A stretch of DNA of 64,000 nt from positions 372,001-436,000 of the forward strand of contig CATNEN010000028.1 of the NCBI GenBank assembly GCA_950097015.1. Direction: 5' to 3'. The first letter of the stretch is position 1, and each line of letters starts with the position of its first letter. Below are positions 1-11,773 of the stretch, one piece after another. The stretch comes from Macrostomum hystrix. Its lineage: Eukaryota; Platyhelminthes; Macrostomidae. The notes beneath the pieces are model-generated. The model worked only from the letters and a program-made list of their open reading frames with translations, was not told where the DNA came from and searched no databases. Made by a program: the position numbers and the translations under genes.

Positions 1-732
1 GACAATTGCATTAGACAGACACACTGGAGAGTGACAATGACAATATCATGACAAAAACGACAAAAACGAAGAGAAATGTTTGGAAACAGACCTGGTACAA
101 TTTGTTTTGTTGCTAACAGCTAACAGACCTAAAATAGTTTAAAATTTCAATGATGAAGGCGTTGGTGATAAAAGCACAATAAGCGGTAAAGTAGAAAAAT
201 TTAAAAAGATAATTAACGCAAGATTAAAATAGAGGCCATCAAATAAAAGTGGATCATAATTGAAATAGGAAAATTTGTGCCATTCAAGAAACCAATTAAC
301 AATGTGCTAAAAGCAAATGACCGGCATACCTCTATACAGGTTGACAACTAGACAGAGACCATGATTAGAGCTATTAGGTTGTGTTGAGTGATGCTAATTT
401 AGTGCAGTATGCGGCAAAGCAACTAAACTACTAGTTGGTAAAAGGCTGCTTTTAGAAGCGAAAATAGAAAATAAAGAAACAAAATAACAAAGAAAATAAC
501 TTAACAGAGCAATTCAGAACAAATAACAAACACACAAGAGCAGCAGAGAATAACAAATTACATTCATAAAGTCATCCTGCATTGAAATTCCTGATAACAT
601 TTTTATTTTATACTAGCTGTATAAGATATGACACTCCTTAATATTGACCATTCTCAAAGTACACGAATGGTTGGCGAGATTGTACTAGAGACGGGTCAGG
701 GTTACGTACATACTGACGCATACCCTATGTCG
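1..732. other. AT-rich non-coding DNA
   Basis: AT-rich sequence with no sizeable open frame, no recognisable RNA gene and no clear repeat. Stop codons are dense in all frames. It leads directly into the 25-bp minisatellite. Confidence 0.6.
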
Positions 733-1998
733 GCGATTCTCTCGCGTAGAAAATAATCGACGACTTTACTGTCTAGGGCAAAAAAAATCTGCGATTCTCT
801 CAGCTAAAAAATACGAGTAGAAGAAGTCAAGAAAATCGACGATTCTCACATGTAGAGAAAAACGACGATTCTCACGGGTAGAAAAATCGACGATTCTCAG
901 ATGTAGAAAAATCGAAGATTTTCACAGGTACAAAAATCGACGATTCTCACATGTAGAAAAATCGACGATTCTGCCATGTAGAAAAATCGACGATTCTGCC
1001 ATGTAGAAAAATCGACGATTCTGCCATGTAGAAAAATCGACGATTCTGCCATGTAGAAAAATCGACGATTCTTACATGTAGAAAAATCGACGATTATCAC
1101 ATGTAGAAAAATCTACGATTCTCACATATAGAAAAATCGACGATTTTGACATGTAGAAAAATCGACGATTCTCACAGGTAGATAAATCGACGATTCTGAC
1201 ATGTAGAAAAATCGACGATTCTCACGGGTAGATAAATCGACGATTCTCACAGGTAGATAAATCGACGATTCTGACATGTAGAAAAATCGACGATTCTCAC
1301 GGGTAGATAAATCGACGATTCTCACAGGTAGATAAATCGACGATTCTGACATGTAGAAAAATCGACGATTCTCACGGGTAGATAAATCGACGATTCTCAC
1401 AAGTAGATAAATCGACGATTCTGACATGTAGAAAAATCGACGATTCTCACGGGTAGATAAATCGACGATTCTCACAGGTAGATAAATCGACGATTCTCAC
1501 AGGTACAAAAATCGACGATTCTCACATGTAGAAAAATCGACTTTTCTCACAGGTAGATAAATAGACGATTCTCATATGTAGAAAAATCGACGATTCACAC
1601 ATGTAGAAAAATCGACGATTCTCACATGTAGAAAAATCGACTTTTCTCACAGGTAGATAAATAGACGATTCTCATATGTAGAAAAATCGACGATTCCCAC
1701 ATGTAGAAAAATCGACGATTCTGACATGTAGAAAAATCGACGATTCTCACAGGTAGAAAAATCGACGATTTTGACATGTAGAAAAATAGACGATTCTCAC
1801 AGGTAGATAAATCGACGATTTTGACATGTAGAAAAATCGACGATTCTGACATGTAGAAAAATCGACGATTCTCACAGGTACAAAAATCGACGATTCTCAC
1901 ACGTAGAAAACGGTAAAAAATATAGTATTTTCTTAGTTATAAAAAGCGACGATTCTATAGGGTAGAAAATAATCGGCGACTCTCACAAGTAAAAAATC
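733..1998. repeat. 25-bp minisatellite (about 50 copies)
   Basis: Tandem units built around aaaatcgacgattctcac followed by a short variable atgta/ggta linker. The first and last copies are more degenerate, while central copies differ mainly at the linker (atgtagaa, aggtagat, gggtagat). Some pairs of variant units repeat together, showing multi-unit duplication. The period of 25 makes open frames repeat every 25 residues; these are not genes. Confidence 0.95.
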
Positions 1999-2074
1999 GG
2001 GCATTCTGTGCGGCAGGCATGATACTCGAACATCAAATCGTGTTAAAAACGAAGCAGCAAATAAAAAATTAAGA

Positions 2075-2311
2075 CTACGCCTGCTGTCCTCTAGAAGACT
2101 GTCTCCAGCTGCCCGCGCTGTCATTCCGACCTCCGGCGCGCTGCGATCCCAAATGACCGATGATGAAGCGTCGGGCAGTGCCGGCGTCAGTCTCCGGGCG
2201 ACGCTTCGCCGGCGCAAGGACATCCGGGTCGGCTGCGGTTTGCGTTGAGGCGGTAGAAGCGGCTGCAGCTGCTGACAGCCAAGCAGCCACTGCAGGACTA
2301 GCTTTCGACAC
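2075..2311 (-). CDS. R3HCC1-like gene, terminal exon
   Basis: Starts directly after GTAAG with GTG TCG AAA, continuing the preceding RMRP codons in phase 0, and ends at TAG. Encodes an Ala-rich linker, then [18 protein letters not shown] and an HLGSQ segment typical of the family C terminus. Confidence 0.7.
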   Translation of the reverse strand: MSKASPAVAAWLSAAAAASTASTQTAADPDVLAPAKRRPETDAGTARRFIIGHLGSQRAGGRNDSAGSWRQSSRGQQA

Positions 2312-4183
2312 CTTACGGAGGTAACACGGAATTAGACAGCTGTATACCCGCCTAGCTAGGGATGGAAATCCAAGCTTTTAAGATCCCAAATTTATCTCGA
2401 ATAGAAAGAATATACCTAATCTAAGGATCCCAATCCTAAATAGAATGAATATCCCAAATCTAAGGATCCCAATCCTAAATAGAATGAATATCCCAAATCT
2501 AAGGATCCCTATCCTAAATAGAATGAATATCCCAAATCTAAGGATCCCTATCCTAAATAGAATGAATATCCCAAATCTAAGGATCCCTATCCTAAATAGA
2601 ATGAATATCCCAAATCTAAGGATCCCTATCCTAAATAGAATGAATATCCCAAATCTAAGGATCCCTATCCTAAATAGAATGAATATCCCAAATCTAAGGA
2701 TCCCAATCCTAAATAGAATGAATATCCCAAATCTAATGTTCCCAATCCTAAATAGAATGAATATCCCAAATCTAAGGATCCCTATCCTAAATAGAATGAA
2801 TATCCCAAATCTAAGGTTCCCAATCCTAAATAGAATGAATATCCCAAATCTAAGGTTCCCAATCCTAAATAGAATGAATATCCCAAATCTAAGGATCCCA
2901 ATCCTAAATAGAATGAATATCCCAAATCTAAGGTTCCCAATCCTAAATAGAATGAATATCCCAAATCTAAGGATCCCAATCCTAAATAGAATGAATATCC
3001 CAAATCTAAGGATCCCAATCCTAAATAGAATGAATATCCCAAATCTAAGGATCCCAATCCTAAATAGAATGAATATCCCAAATCTAATGTTCCCAATCCT
3101 AAATAGAATGAAAATCCCAAATCTAAGGTTCCCTATCCTAAATAGAATGAATATCCCAAATCTAAGGATCCCAATCCTAAATAGAATGAATATCCCAAAT
3201 CTAAGGTTCCCAATCCTAAATAGAATGAATATCCCAAATCTAATTTTCCCAATCCTAAATAGAATGAAAATCCCAAATCTAAGGTTCCCTATCCTAAATA
3301 GAATGAATATCCCAAATCTAAGGATCCCAATCGTAAATAGAATGAATATCCCAAATCTAATGTTCCCAATCCTAAATAGAAAGAATATCCCAAATCTAAG
3401 GTTCCCAATCCCAAATAGAATGAATATCCCTAATGTAAGAATCCCAATCCTAAATAGAATGAATATCCCAAATCTAAGGATTCCAATCCTAAATAGAAAG
3501 AATATCCCAAATCTAAGGCTCCCAATCCCAAATAGAATGAATATCCCTAATGTAAGAATCCCAATCCTAAACAGAATGAATATCCCAAATTTTCAGATCC
3601 CAATCACAAATATAAGGACTTTTATCCCAAATTTAAGGGCCCAATCCCAACAAAAATAATTATCCCAAATCTACGGAAATATCCCACATTCTCACCGGCC
3701 GCATTCTCATGCAGTCTGGGGGATCAGCGGCTGCCAGTTCCGCCTCGGAAGCGGACGCAAAAGCCGCCAACAGGTGGCCATCGTCGACAAAGTGCACCCT
3801 GGGCTGGCCAAAGCGGCGCAAAGCGTGGGCCACATTGTCAACGTGCAGATCCGTGGCAAAGTCGTACAGTTCCATCAGGTGGCCGAGCCTGCCGCTGTCT
3901 ATGGCCGCAGTCTTTGTTGTCGGAGCCAATGACAGGCTGCCAATATCAGGCGCAGCTGATGCCGTCGGCCGCCTGCGAACCCATTTGTCTCGCTCGGCCG
4001 CTTCGCGCCTAGCTTCGCGTCTGCGACGCTGTTCGTCGGCTTCGAGACGTCGACGACGCTCGTCGGCCTCCTCGGCCTGACGAATTAGTTGGGCCCGCCG
4101 GCCTGGCGGCACGTACTTTGCCTGGTCTGGCTTGCGCTGGGACAGCTGCTCGCCGGACGAATCTGACTCGGCTACTGGGGGGC
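2075..4183 (-). CDS. R3HCC1/R3HCC1L-like protein, C-terminal part (two exons, 5' end not found)
   Basis: Two minus-strand exons, 4183-3696 and 2311-2075, join in phase 0 (donor CCG|GTGAGA, acceptor GTAAG|GTG). Together they encode about 240 C-terminal residues. The first exon has a charged, Arg/Glu-rich coiled coil after a KYVPPGRR motif, then an RRM-like segment with [12 protein letters not shown] and [15 protein letters not shown], followed by RMRP. The second exon has the family tail [13 protein letters not shown] then HLG. This order (YVPP motif, coiled coil, RRM-like fold, RPxT..ARR tail) is what I know from the R3H and coiled-coil domain proteins R3HCC1 and R3HCC1L; their biochemical role is poorly defined. 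The R3H domain and start codon are not in these exons and were not found upstream. The gene is divergent from prohibitin-2. The intron is filled by a 39-bp minisatellite. Confidence 0.72.
2390..3662. repeat. 39-bp minisatellite in the R3HCC1-like intron
   Basis: About 32 tandem units made of aatatcccaaatctaagg, then atccc, then an atcctaaatagaatg segment. The period is 13 codons, so the plus strand is open for 404 codons and reads as a [13 protein letters not shown] repeat; the minus strand is open too. It lies wholly between two spliced exons, so I treat it as intronic repeat and not protein. Confidence 0.95.
3696..4183 (-). CDS. R3HCC1-like gene, penultimate exon
   Basis: Acceptor CCATGCAG at 4184-4191 and donor GTGAGA just below 3696. 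The exon starts with two bases completing a codon, so at least one upstream coding exon is missing. It encodes the coiled coil and RRM-like segment. Confidence 0.72.
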
Positions 4184-4187
4184 CTGC

Positions 4188-7100
4188 ATGGACAGATTAG
4201 TGCATGTAAATCCAGATGGTGAACAACTAACTACATGACGAGGAATTTAATTATAAAAACTAGTGTATAGTTGCTCCTGCTGTTTACCTAAAGGCTAAAC
4301 AATTCTAAGAATTGTTTCATCGGTATTAAGCATATTAAATTGGTTGGATTACTTAAATTTAATATGTTGCTTCTGATAGTTGACACTTTTTGTCAGCTAT
4401 TCTTCATAAGGATTTTAAAAAGTTTTTTTGTTTTAAAGTTCTTGTTGTTGCAAAAATTGTACTTAAAGCTTTGCCAGTGAGCTTTCCAAACTTTAAAGAC
4501 TTTTTCAAACTCTAAGCCTGATAAATTTTATAGTATTACCTATGAAAGATATTAATATTGATTTTTTACTCTACTGTTGGTTTATGTATCCCCTTGAAAC
4601 CAGCCCAAAAAGTTTTTGAAAACTTAATAAATTAATACTATCATTCAGCACTGTACAATAGATCTAAACAATAAAAGTTTCAGTGGCTTGCTAAATGAAG
4701 GTAAATTTTTTGTTATTTTCTTTCTTTTGTTCATTCAATTATACAAAAAACTGGGGCTAGCTACAGTACCAAAACAATACTTGTTTTTTATGACATCAAA
4801 CAAATAATAAGTTAGGCAAAAAGCTAAAGCTAGTCTACAATTAGTAACAAAGTTGTTTTATAATTGAAGACATACTATTTCGTAATAGCTTATAATTAGT
4901 TCAGTTGAGATAAGCAGTACATTAAATATTGTGCAAAACTACTTAGTTGCATTAAACAAACTATAAAACTTTGTATACCCCTGGTTTTTTCATCCTTTCA
5001 ATTCAGAGCATATATATATATTTAGATTTTTTTATAGAAGTATCTAATAAAATTATGTATTTTCATTTTTGGCCCTCTAGGGCAACAAATAGCACAAGCC
5101 CCCAAGCCCTTTCCCACCATCAATGCCCAAAAAGAATGTGGCCTTAACATGGAATCAAGCTAATGGATCTTGGTGCCCATATTTTAATAAGTGGACAAAT
5201 TGTGTCCAACCATCTGTTGAATTTTCTGGTGCTTTGTTGTGGTGGGGTCAAGGTAGGCAGTGTTGTAGTGCTATGTAGTTTTGTAGCACAATATGGTCGA
5301 GTGGTGACACTGAATGACCTTTTGGTATTAACAGTTCCTAGACACTTTGTCATCAGCTTTTTTGTTATCATTACACTTTGCTGTCCAGCCAATTGGCGAA
5401 TCTTTAAGTAAAAGTTAGGTCAGTTTGTTATCAATCAATAGAAAGTACAGTGTTTAATTGATTTATAGTTGCTGATGTGTATAGTATATAGAATACTGAG
5501 TGCTAACTATAAGTGTTCCAAGCAATCACAAATGTTAAAATTAATTTATTTAAGTTCATACTACCAACAGTATTGTATGTTAATTTGAATTATTTAAATA
5601 AGTGTTCATTAAGTATAAAGCATTAAGGCAGTTTAGATTGGTACAAAATGGAAAAATGGTAAACAAACATGAAAATGAGACAAAAAAATATTATTAAATT
5701 AAATTAGTAAGAAAGGTTCAACGTAGTATTTCAAGGTAGGCACCAAAATCTATGTAAACTAAGCAATGAAGTAAATATAAAGAAAAATTTCTAGGACTAG
5801 GAGCACTATTGATTGAGGTAGGAATTTGAAACTAAAATATTGAAATTTGCATGAAGTATAAAGACAGCAATTAAAAAACCATATGCTTGCTGCCAATGGG
5901 TTCAAAATGCAATTGACCCTGCCATAAATCATAGAGACGACAAGTTTTGGTAACTCCATCATCCACCCTCTTAGACCCTGGACACTTAGTCATCCCGATG
6001 TCAAAAAAGCAGATGACAGTGTCCAGGAACCCACTGATATGCACTACACAAAGGTGAGTGTCACCAGAATTTTCCAACCAAACTCATACTTTACTGAATA
6101 TGGAGTATATAGCTAGTCAAAACAAATCATGATCTTTAAACAATTACATGCCATAGTGCAATAGGATAGGTATATGCTAGAAGCTTCCATAGTATACAAA
6201 GATTGCCTGTCGTACACATTGTACACAAAGAAAAATGTATAGGGTGCTTGTCATAGACTGCCGTACCCTAAATTATGTCCAAAGTTATGTCATACATGTG
6301 AGTTGAGTTAACATTGTTGTATAATAAGTAAAGTGTGATTGTTAGTTAGAATGTATCAGGAAGCAAAATGGTTAAGTTTTTAACATTACATTTTTACTGA
6401 GTTTTCTATTCCATTTAATAAAGAAAAAATATACATAGTCTTAATAGAAATCTTGCTTTTAATTTCCTTTTTTGCATAGTAGGGCCTTCTGCAAGTTTTG
6501 TTTCACCGCGCATCTTATTAAGAGTTTCAAATCAATTTTCAAATTACAGTTAAAAATGATTTTGTCGTACAACAGTACTAGGCTTATTTGTTCCTAGTAC
6601 TACAACTACAACCATCGTACAACTGAACGAAATAGAAAATTACCTTGCCTTGTACACAAAAATCCTTTTGCACTTTGGATTACATGAAAAATGCATAAAC
6701 TAAATAGCCACAATCAGCTAGATAGAGTAAATTAAAAACTGTTGCCATAAAACTCATCATAGACTCATAGCCACACAGAGGTAGCACATCAATAAGACAC
6801 AAATAATTACCTGTTTTACACTTTGATGAAAGACTAATCATTATCATTTATTTGTTGACAGTGAGTTATGTACAGAAAAAACACACCAAGTTGGAATTGG
6901 AAAACTATGGCAATAGGAAACAATGTTTGCCAATAAACAAAAATTTGTACCGCAAAATTGTATGACTATGACTAGTCTCGTAAAGTCTTGTACAGTCAAA
7001 GACAAGTTAAAAGAATTGTCTCCCATTTATTTTCTAAATTGTCCTAGGTTCTTAGAACGTCTAGTACTTTCCTGTAAAGCAATTCTACTCATCTTATTAA

Positions 7101-7374
7101 AAACATAAGAGTAAAATTTGTATACCAATTCTTTTTAGGTACTGTTTTACTGTAAATAGACACTTAGAAACTGCAAAAGCAGCATGCCAGTTTGTGAAAT
7201 TAGTTTAACTTTGCATAAATGACGAAATTATTTAAAAAATTTCTTTTGATTGTTCGTTTGAGCTAATGATACGCAACAAAATTATTGTCAGTAGCCGTTT
7301 GTTCGATTCGCCAGTTTAAAATTTAATCTTAAAAGTGCGTAAAACTTATTAGTTTAACTTAACGTTTTATAATC
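4188..7374. other. Intergenic/upstream DNA between the R3HCC1-like gene and PHB2
   Basis: About 3.2 kb of AT-rich sequence. It should contain the 5' exons of the minus-strand R3HCC1-like gene, but I could not identify any. Short open frames at 5144-5411 and 5759-6077 have no recognisable homology. Two related segments in opposite orientation (5301-5390 and 5976-6066) suggest an old repeat. No tandem array is present. Confidence 0.5.
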
Positions 7375-7468
7375 ATGCTTAACATGTTCAAAAGAGCTAC
7401 AGCTGGAGGTGGTTTGCTTGCTGCTGGAGCAGTTGCGACATATGGTGTATACAACTCTTTCTTTACAG
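7375..7468 (+). CDS. PHB2: PHB2 exon 1
   Basis: ATG at 7375; donor ACAG|GTAAAG. Encodes the hydrophobic N-terminal anchor. The last base begins the Val codon completed in exon 2. Confidence 0.93.
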
Positions 7469-10400
7469 GTAAAGTTTCAGTAGTTTTTATTATCAGTCAA
7501 TAATTTTTTAACTCTACTAGGCGTACTAGCTAAATTAAAGAAATAAATAATTCTTCTTTAATTTCGTTTTCTACCTGTAGTTAGGCCTAGCCTCATATAT
7601 CTAAAGAGGCTAAATCTGCTATGCATCTGCATAGTTGCATGCCAAACAGCTTAGTGCAGACTTATCTTTAGGGTCATCTATATGGTACTGATGCCAGATA
7701 AAAAATCTAAGAGTTTTGTGTACACATTTTTTGCACAAGCCATTGCTTATATTGATTTTTGTGAATATGCAAAGTAGCTAATTTTCATACCAAAGTATTT
7801 CTTGTATGATTTCAACTACTTAATTGTTTCAGTATTTTTTGTATTTTTTCAACAAAGATTTGTATTTATCTTAGAAAAATGTTGTGTTTAAAACTTTGAA
7901 ACTTTCTTACTTTCTTTGTTTAACTAGCTATTTACTATTAACATAATTTTCTTCTGTCTATTAAAATTATTTTAGTTTTTATGTAAAACAGAATTATAAA
8001 GTGTTTCAAATAATTGTGACAAAGTTGCAATGAGTCAACCGCATATGTTTGTATAGCAGTTTAACTGCTGATGTCCAATAGGTGGAGCTTGTATGGATGT
8101 TCTATAGTTATAGTGTGGCGGACAGTCAACACGCGACCGGCCAACAACAGTGCAGCCGCACCCAAACCCCTCAACCTCAGTCTAGTTGAGGTGGGGGTTG
8201 GTGCACCCAGCCAGCCGGCTCGCTAAGCCGGGTGTGAGAAGTCACGCCACCATTTCGCACCTCCCTAGGCCCCTCTATCTCGCTCTTGCGTTTTCTGTAA
8301 ATATAAATATACGTGCCATGCAGCACACTAACTTCGCTGTCACTCCAACTTCGTAAACAAAAGGCCTTCCGCCTTAATAGAATATTTATTATAATATTAA
8401 AGGGCAGCAAAGTGCAGTGTATGAGATTGGAGACACAAAAAGGGTTAGCCCAACTCTAGCTCCAAAAAGGCTCTGTTCAAGAATCTTAAAAAGGTAAATT
8501 GGTTTAAATTAATGCACATTATAATTCTAAGAATGGATCATTATAATGAACAAAGGGCTTACATTACAATAAGAGAAAAATAATACAAGCTGTATCAATA
8601 ATCAGAAAATACCAAAAATAATAGACAATTAAAAGTGGCATATTGTCCCCCAATTCATACTATTAGAAATTATCATATTTTATAACTTTCAGAACTTTCA
8701 TAAAAATCAGATTACCTTTATCTAAATAAGTTTGAATAACCCATGGATAGGCCACACAGATATATAATATAAGTAGTCCCAAAGTCTCACATAACACATT
8801 ATCTGACGTTTCTATTGACTCTTTTTGCTAATTAGCTTAGGGACTAATTTAAGTAGTGTCCTCCCTCTCTTACTATTTTCTTTCTGGTTCTTCCCTCTCT
8901 CTGCCTTTAACCTATCTATATTTCTGTCTTCTTCCTGCCTAGTGTCTCCCCCTATACTTAATATTTTACTATACTAGTAATTGAAAACTGAATAATCTTA
9001 CTATAGTTTGCGCTTATAGACATAGTTATCTATATACTCCATATGAAAAGAATGGCTGCTTTGTAAGGGCATGGTAGAATCTGTTTAAGCAAATTTTAAT
9101 ACCATCGTTGCAAATAAACAATACCCATTGTTTCTTGGCTGCAATTAAACAATAGTTAAAGGTTTTCTAGGAATCAAGAAAAAGCTGCTTAGAGGAAGTT
9201 AGGAAGGCAAGAATATAAAAGCAAGGTGTGCAACTAATTGTGTCTGATCTCTGCAATCCAAAGATCTGGGTGAGATTTGATATCCATTTTAGAAGTTCTT
9301 GCTAGTTTATACAGAAAAGGCTTGAATTGTAACAAAAAGGACAAACAATACTCTTCTAACACAATTAGCCTATATTGACATTGAACTAATTAGTTGTACA
9401 TGCATATTGTGCTTCTTTAGGTTTTATTTTCTTATGCTAAATTTTTGTTACAATATTTAAATTGTAGTTGAGACTGGTCATCGTGCAATCATCTTCAGTC
9501 GCATTGGCGGTCTAAAGGATGAACAGCTGCGTGAAGGATTACATTTTCGGTGAGTGCAGCAAGACCTAGCTATGCCAAAAATATCATTGTGTGCTCTTTA
9601 AAGTCTTATTTAACGTCTTTACAGCTAAGCCTGTTACTTTCTGAAACACAGTTTGAACCCCTTTGTATTATGGGTTTTTAGTCTAGTTTTACCCATAGAA
9701 TCCCCTACTCAATCAACAATGTAATCCCCTACTCAATCAACAATGTAATCCCCTACTCAGTCCCCCATAGAATCCCCTACTCAGTCACCCATAGAATCCC
9801 CTACTCAGTCACCCATAGAATCCCCTACTCAGTCACCCATAGAATCCCCTACTCAGTCACCCATAGAATCCCCTACTCAGTCACCCATAGAATCCCCTAC
9901 TCAGTCACTCATAGAATCCCCTACTCAGTCACCTATAGAATCCCCTACTCAGTCACCCATAGAATCCCCTACTCAGTCACCCATAGAATCCCCTACTCAG
10001 TCACCCATAGAATCCCCTACTCAGTCACCCATAGAATCCCCTACTCAGTCACCCATAGAATCCCCTACTCAGTCACTCATAGAATCCCCTACTCAGTCAC
10101 TCATAGAATCCCCTACTCAGTCACCCATAGAATCCCCTACTCAGTCGCGCATGAAATCCCTCATTGAGTCACGCGATCCCCAATAACCGCACTCACTCCA
10201 GCATTCCGTGGTTCCACCGGCCAATCATCTACGACATTCGGTCCAAGCCGCGCCAGATCAGTAGCCCAACGGGCAGCAAAGACCTGCAAACTGTCAATAT
10301 TACTCTGCGCGTTCTATGCCGACCAGACGCCGCTGATCTGCAGAATCTCTATCGGCGTCTCGGACCAAACTATGACGAACGCGTGTTGCCTAGCATTGTT

Positions 10401-11450
10401 AACGAAGTTTTGAAAGCTGTTGTGGCCAAGTTCAACGCTAGCCAGCTAATTACACAGCGGTCTCAGGTAAAAAAGCTGTCGTGAACCCTATATAGACATT
10501 AATTGTCTGTCATGACCCCCTATAGACTTATCGTTTGCCTCTATTATGATCCCTATCGACCTTCGTCGCGTCTATTATGATCCCTATCGACCTTCGTCGC
10601 GTCTATTATGATCCCTATCGACCTTCGTCGCGTCTATTATGACCCCTATCGACCTTCGTCGCGTCTATTATGATCCCTATCGACCTTCGTCGCGTCTATT
10701 ATGATCCCTATCGACCTTCGTCGCGTCTATTATGACCCCTATCGACCTTCGTCGCGTCTATTATGACCCCTATCAACCTTCGTCGCGTCTATTATGACCC
10801 CTATCGACCTTCGTCGCGTCTATTATGACCCCTATCGACCTTCCTCACGTCTATTATGACCCCTATCGACCTTCGTCTCGTCTATTATGACCCCTATCCA
10901 CCTTCGTCGCGTCTATTATGATCCCTATCGACCTTCATCGCGTCTATTATAACCCCTATCGACCTTCATCGCATTGGTCATAGCTATCCATGCCTAACGG
11001 TAGCCTCTCTAAAATCTACACCCGCAGGTGTCGCTTCTGATCCGCAAGAATCTAATGGAACGCGCCCGCGACTTCAACGTCATCGTTGACGACGTGTCAA
11101 TCACGGACCTGTCATTCTCGCAAGTGTACGCAGCCGCCGTCGAGGCCAAGCAGATCGCCCAGCAGGAGGCGCAGCGTGCCCAATTCTATGTTGAACGGGC
11201 GAGGCAGGAGCGTCAGCAGAAGGTTGTCCAAGCCGAGGGTGAGGCCGAGGCCGCCAGATTGATCGGCGAGGCTGTCAGCCTGAATCCCGGCTATTTGAAG
11301 CTGCGCAAAATCAAAGCCGCCCAGGGCATCGCCCGCACACTGTCCCAATCGCAGAATAGGGCCTATCTAGACTCCGGCGCGCTAATGATGAATCTGCAGG
11401 ACCCGGCATTTGACGAACGAGTCGAAGCCGGGGTTAAGAAGAGGCGATGA
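7375..11450 (+). CDS. PHB2: Prohibitin-2 (complete, four exons)
   Basis: Exons 7375-7468, 9468-9549, 10202-10466 and 11028-11450 join in frame to 864 nt, 287 aa; vertebrate PHB2 is about 299 aa. All introns are GT-AG. Exon 1 encodes the N-terminal membrane anchor (Ala/Gly-rich [17 protein letters not shown]). Exons 2-3 carry the PHB/SPFH domain, with [39 protein letters not shown] and [16 protein letters not shown]. Exon 4 carries the C-terminal coiled coil with [26 protein letters not shown] and [11 protein letters not shown]. The [10 protein letters not shown] signature and the [10 protein letters not shown] tail point to PHB2 and not PHB1. Family knowledge: it forms ring complexes with PHB1 in the inner mitochondrial membrane, acting as scaffold for m-AAA protease and cristae organisation and as a mitophagy receptor. 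Introns 2 and 3 hold 24-bp and 31-bp minisatellites. The start is the first ATG, with MLNMFKRA preceding the anchor. Confidence 0.96.
8114..8400. other. GC-rich island in PHB2 intron 1
   Basis: A GC-rich block that contrasts with the surrounding AT-rich intron. It starts tgtggcggacagtcaacacg and contains CCAGCCAGCCGGCTCGC. It may be a solo LTR or other transposon remnant, but I could not find a convincing target-site duplication or matching terminus. Confidence 0.3.
9468..9549 (+). CDS. PHB2: PHB2 exon 2
   Basis: Acceptor ATTGTAG|TTGAG, donor TTCG|GTGAGT. Encodes [15 protein letters not shown] and the start of the PHB domain up to the GLHF motif. Confidence 0.93.
9697..10160. repeat. 24-bp minisatellite in PHB2 intron 2
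   Basis: About 19 near-identical units of agaatcccctactcagtcac plus ccat. The first copies vary (caatcaacaatgta in place of cagtcacccata), and the array ends about 40 bp before the exon 3 acceptor. Confidence 0.95.
10202..10466 (+). CDS. PHB2: PHB2 exon 3
   Basis: Acceptor CTCCAG|CATTCC, donor CTCAG|GTAAAA. Encodes the core of the PHB domain, from IPWFHRP to [12 protein letters not shown]. Confidence 0.95.
10509..10975. repeat. 31-bp minisatellite in PHB2 intron 3
   Basis: About 14-15 units built around ccctatcgaccttcgtcgcg and tctattatgat/c. Substitutions are concentrated in the final four copies, so the centre looks more recently homogenised. Confidence 0.95.
11028..11450 (+). CDS. PHB2: PHB2 exon 4 (terminal)
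   Basis: Acceptor CCGCAG|GTGTCG, stop TGA at 11448-11450. Encodes the C-terminal part of the PHB domain and the long coiled coil used in PHB1-PHB2 pairing. Confidence 0.95.
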   Translation: MSLLIRKNLMERARDFNVIVDDVSITDLSFSQVYAAAVEAKQIAQQEAQRAQFYVERARQERQQKVVQAEGEAEAARLIGEAVSLNPGYLKLRKIKAAQGIARTLSQSQNRAYLDSGALMMNLQDPAFDERVEAGVKKRR

Positions 11451-11767
11451 AGCGGATAAAAATATCGAAATTCGACAAGTTGGCAATAAGCCGGTGACTT
11501 TTGAGGAAGGGTTTGTCAGCATTGTCTGCTATTGAATTTGAAAGTTAACAATCGTCTTATAAATAACAGATTTTCGTGAAAGTCCACCAAATGGATAAAG
11601 ATTTTCCGCAATTTACGCTAAAACTAACGCTGAAACTAACTTTCAAAGCCATCCTACTTTAGCATCGTCAAGATATTCAGCGGTTCTTGTCGAAGACCCT
11701 GGTAACAAGGACAAGTAATGTTGCTCTGTGTAAAGCTCTTTAACGAATCCATATTGGTTCTATAATC

Positions 11768-11773
11768 AATAAA
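11768..11773 (+). terminator. Candidate PHB2 polyadenylation signal AATAAA
   Basis: Canonical AATAAA about 320 bp after the PHB2 stop codon, followed by A-rich and then T-rich sequence. No transcript evidence is available here. Confidence 0.45.

Noticed and set aside
2445-3659. 404-codon plus-strand frame with a perfect 13-residue repeat
   Set aside because: It is a 39-bp minisatellite located inside the intron of the minus-strand R3HCC1-like gene; the minus strand is equally open and no flanking splice or start context supports a protein.
5144-5411. 82-codon frames on both strands as candidate exons
   Set aside because: No recognisable motif on either strand; the area shows signs of an old inverted repeat instead.
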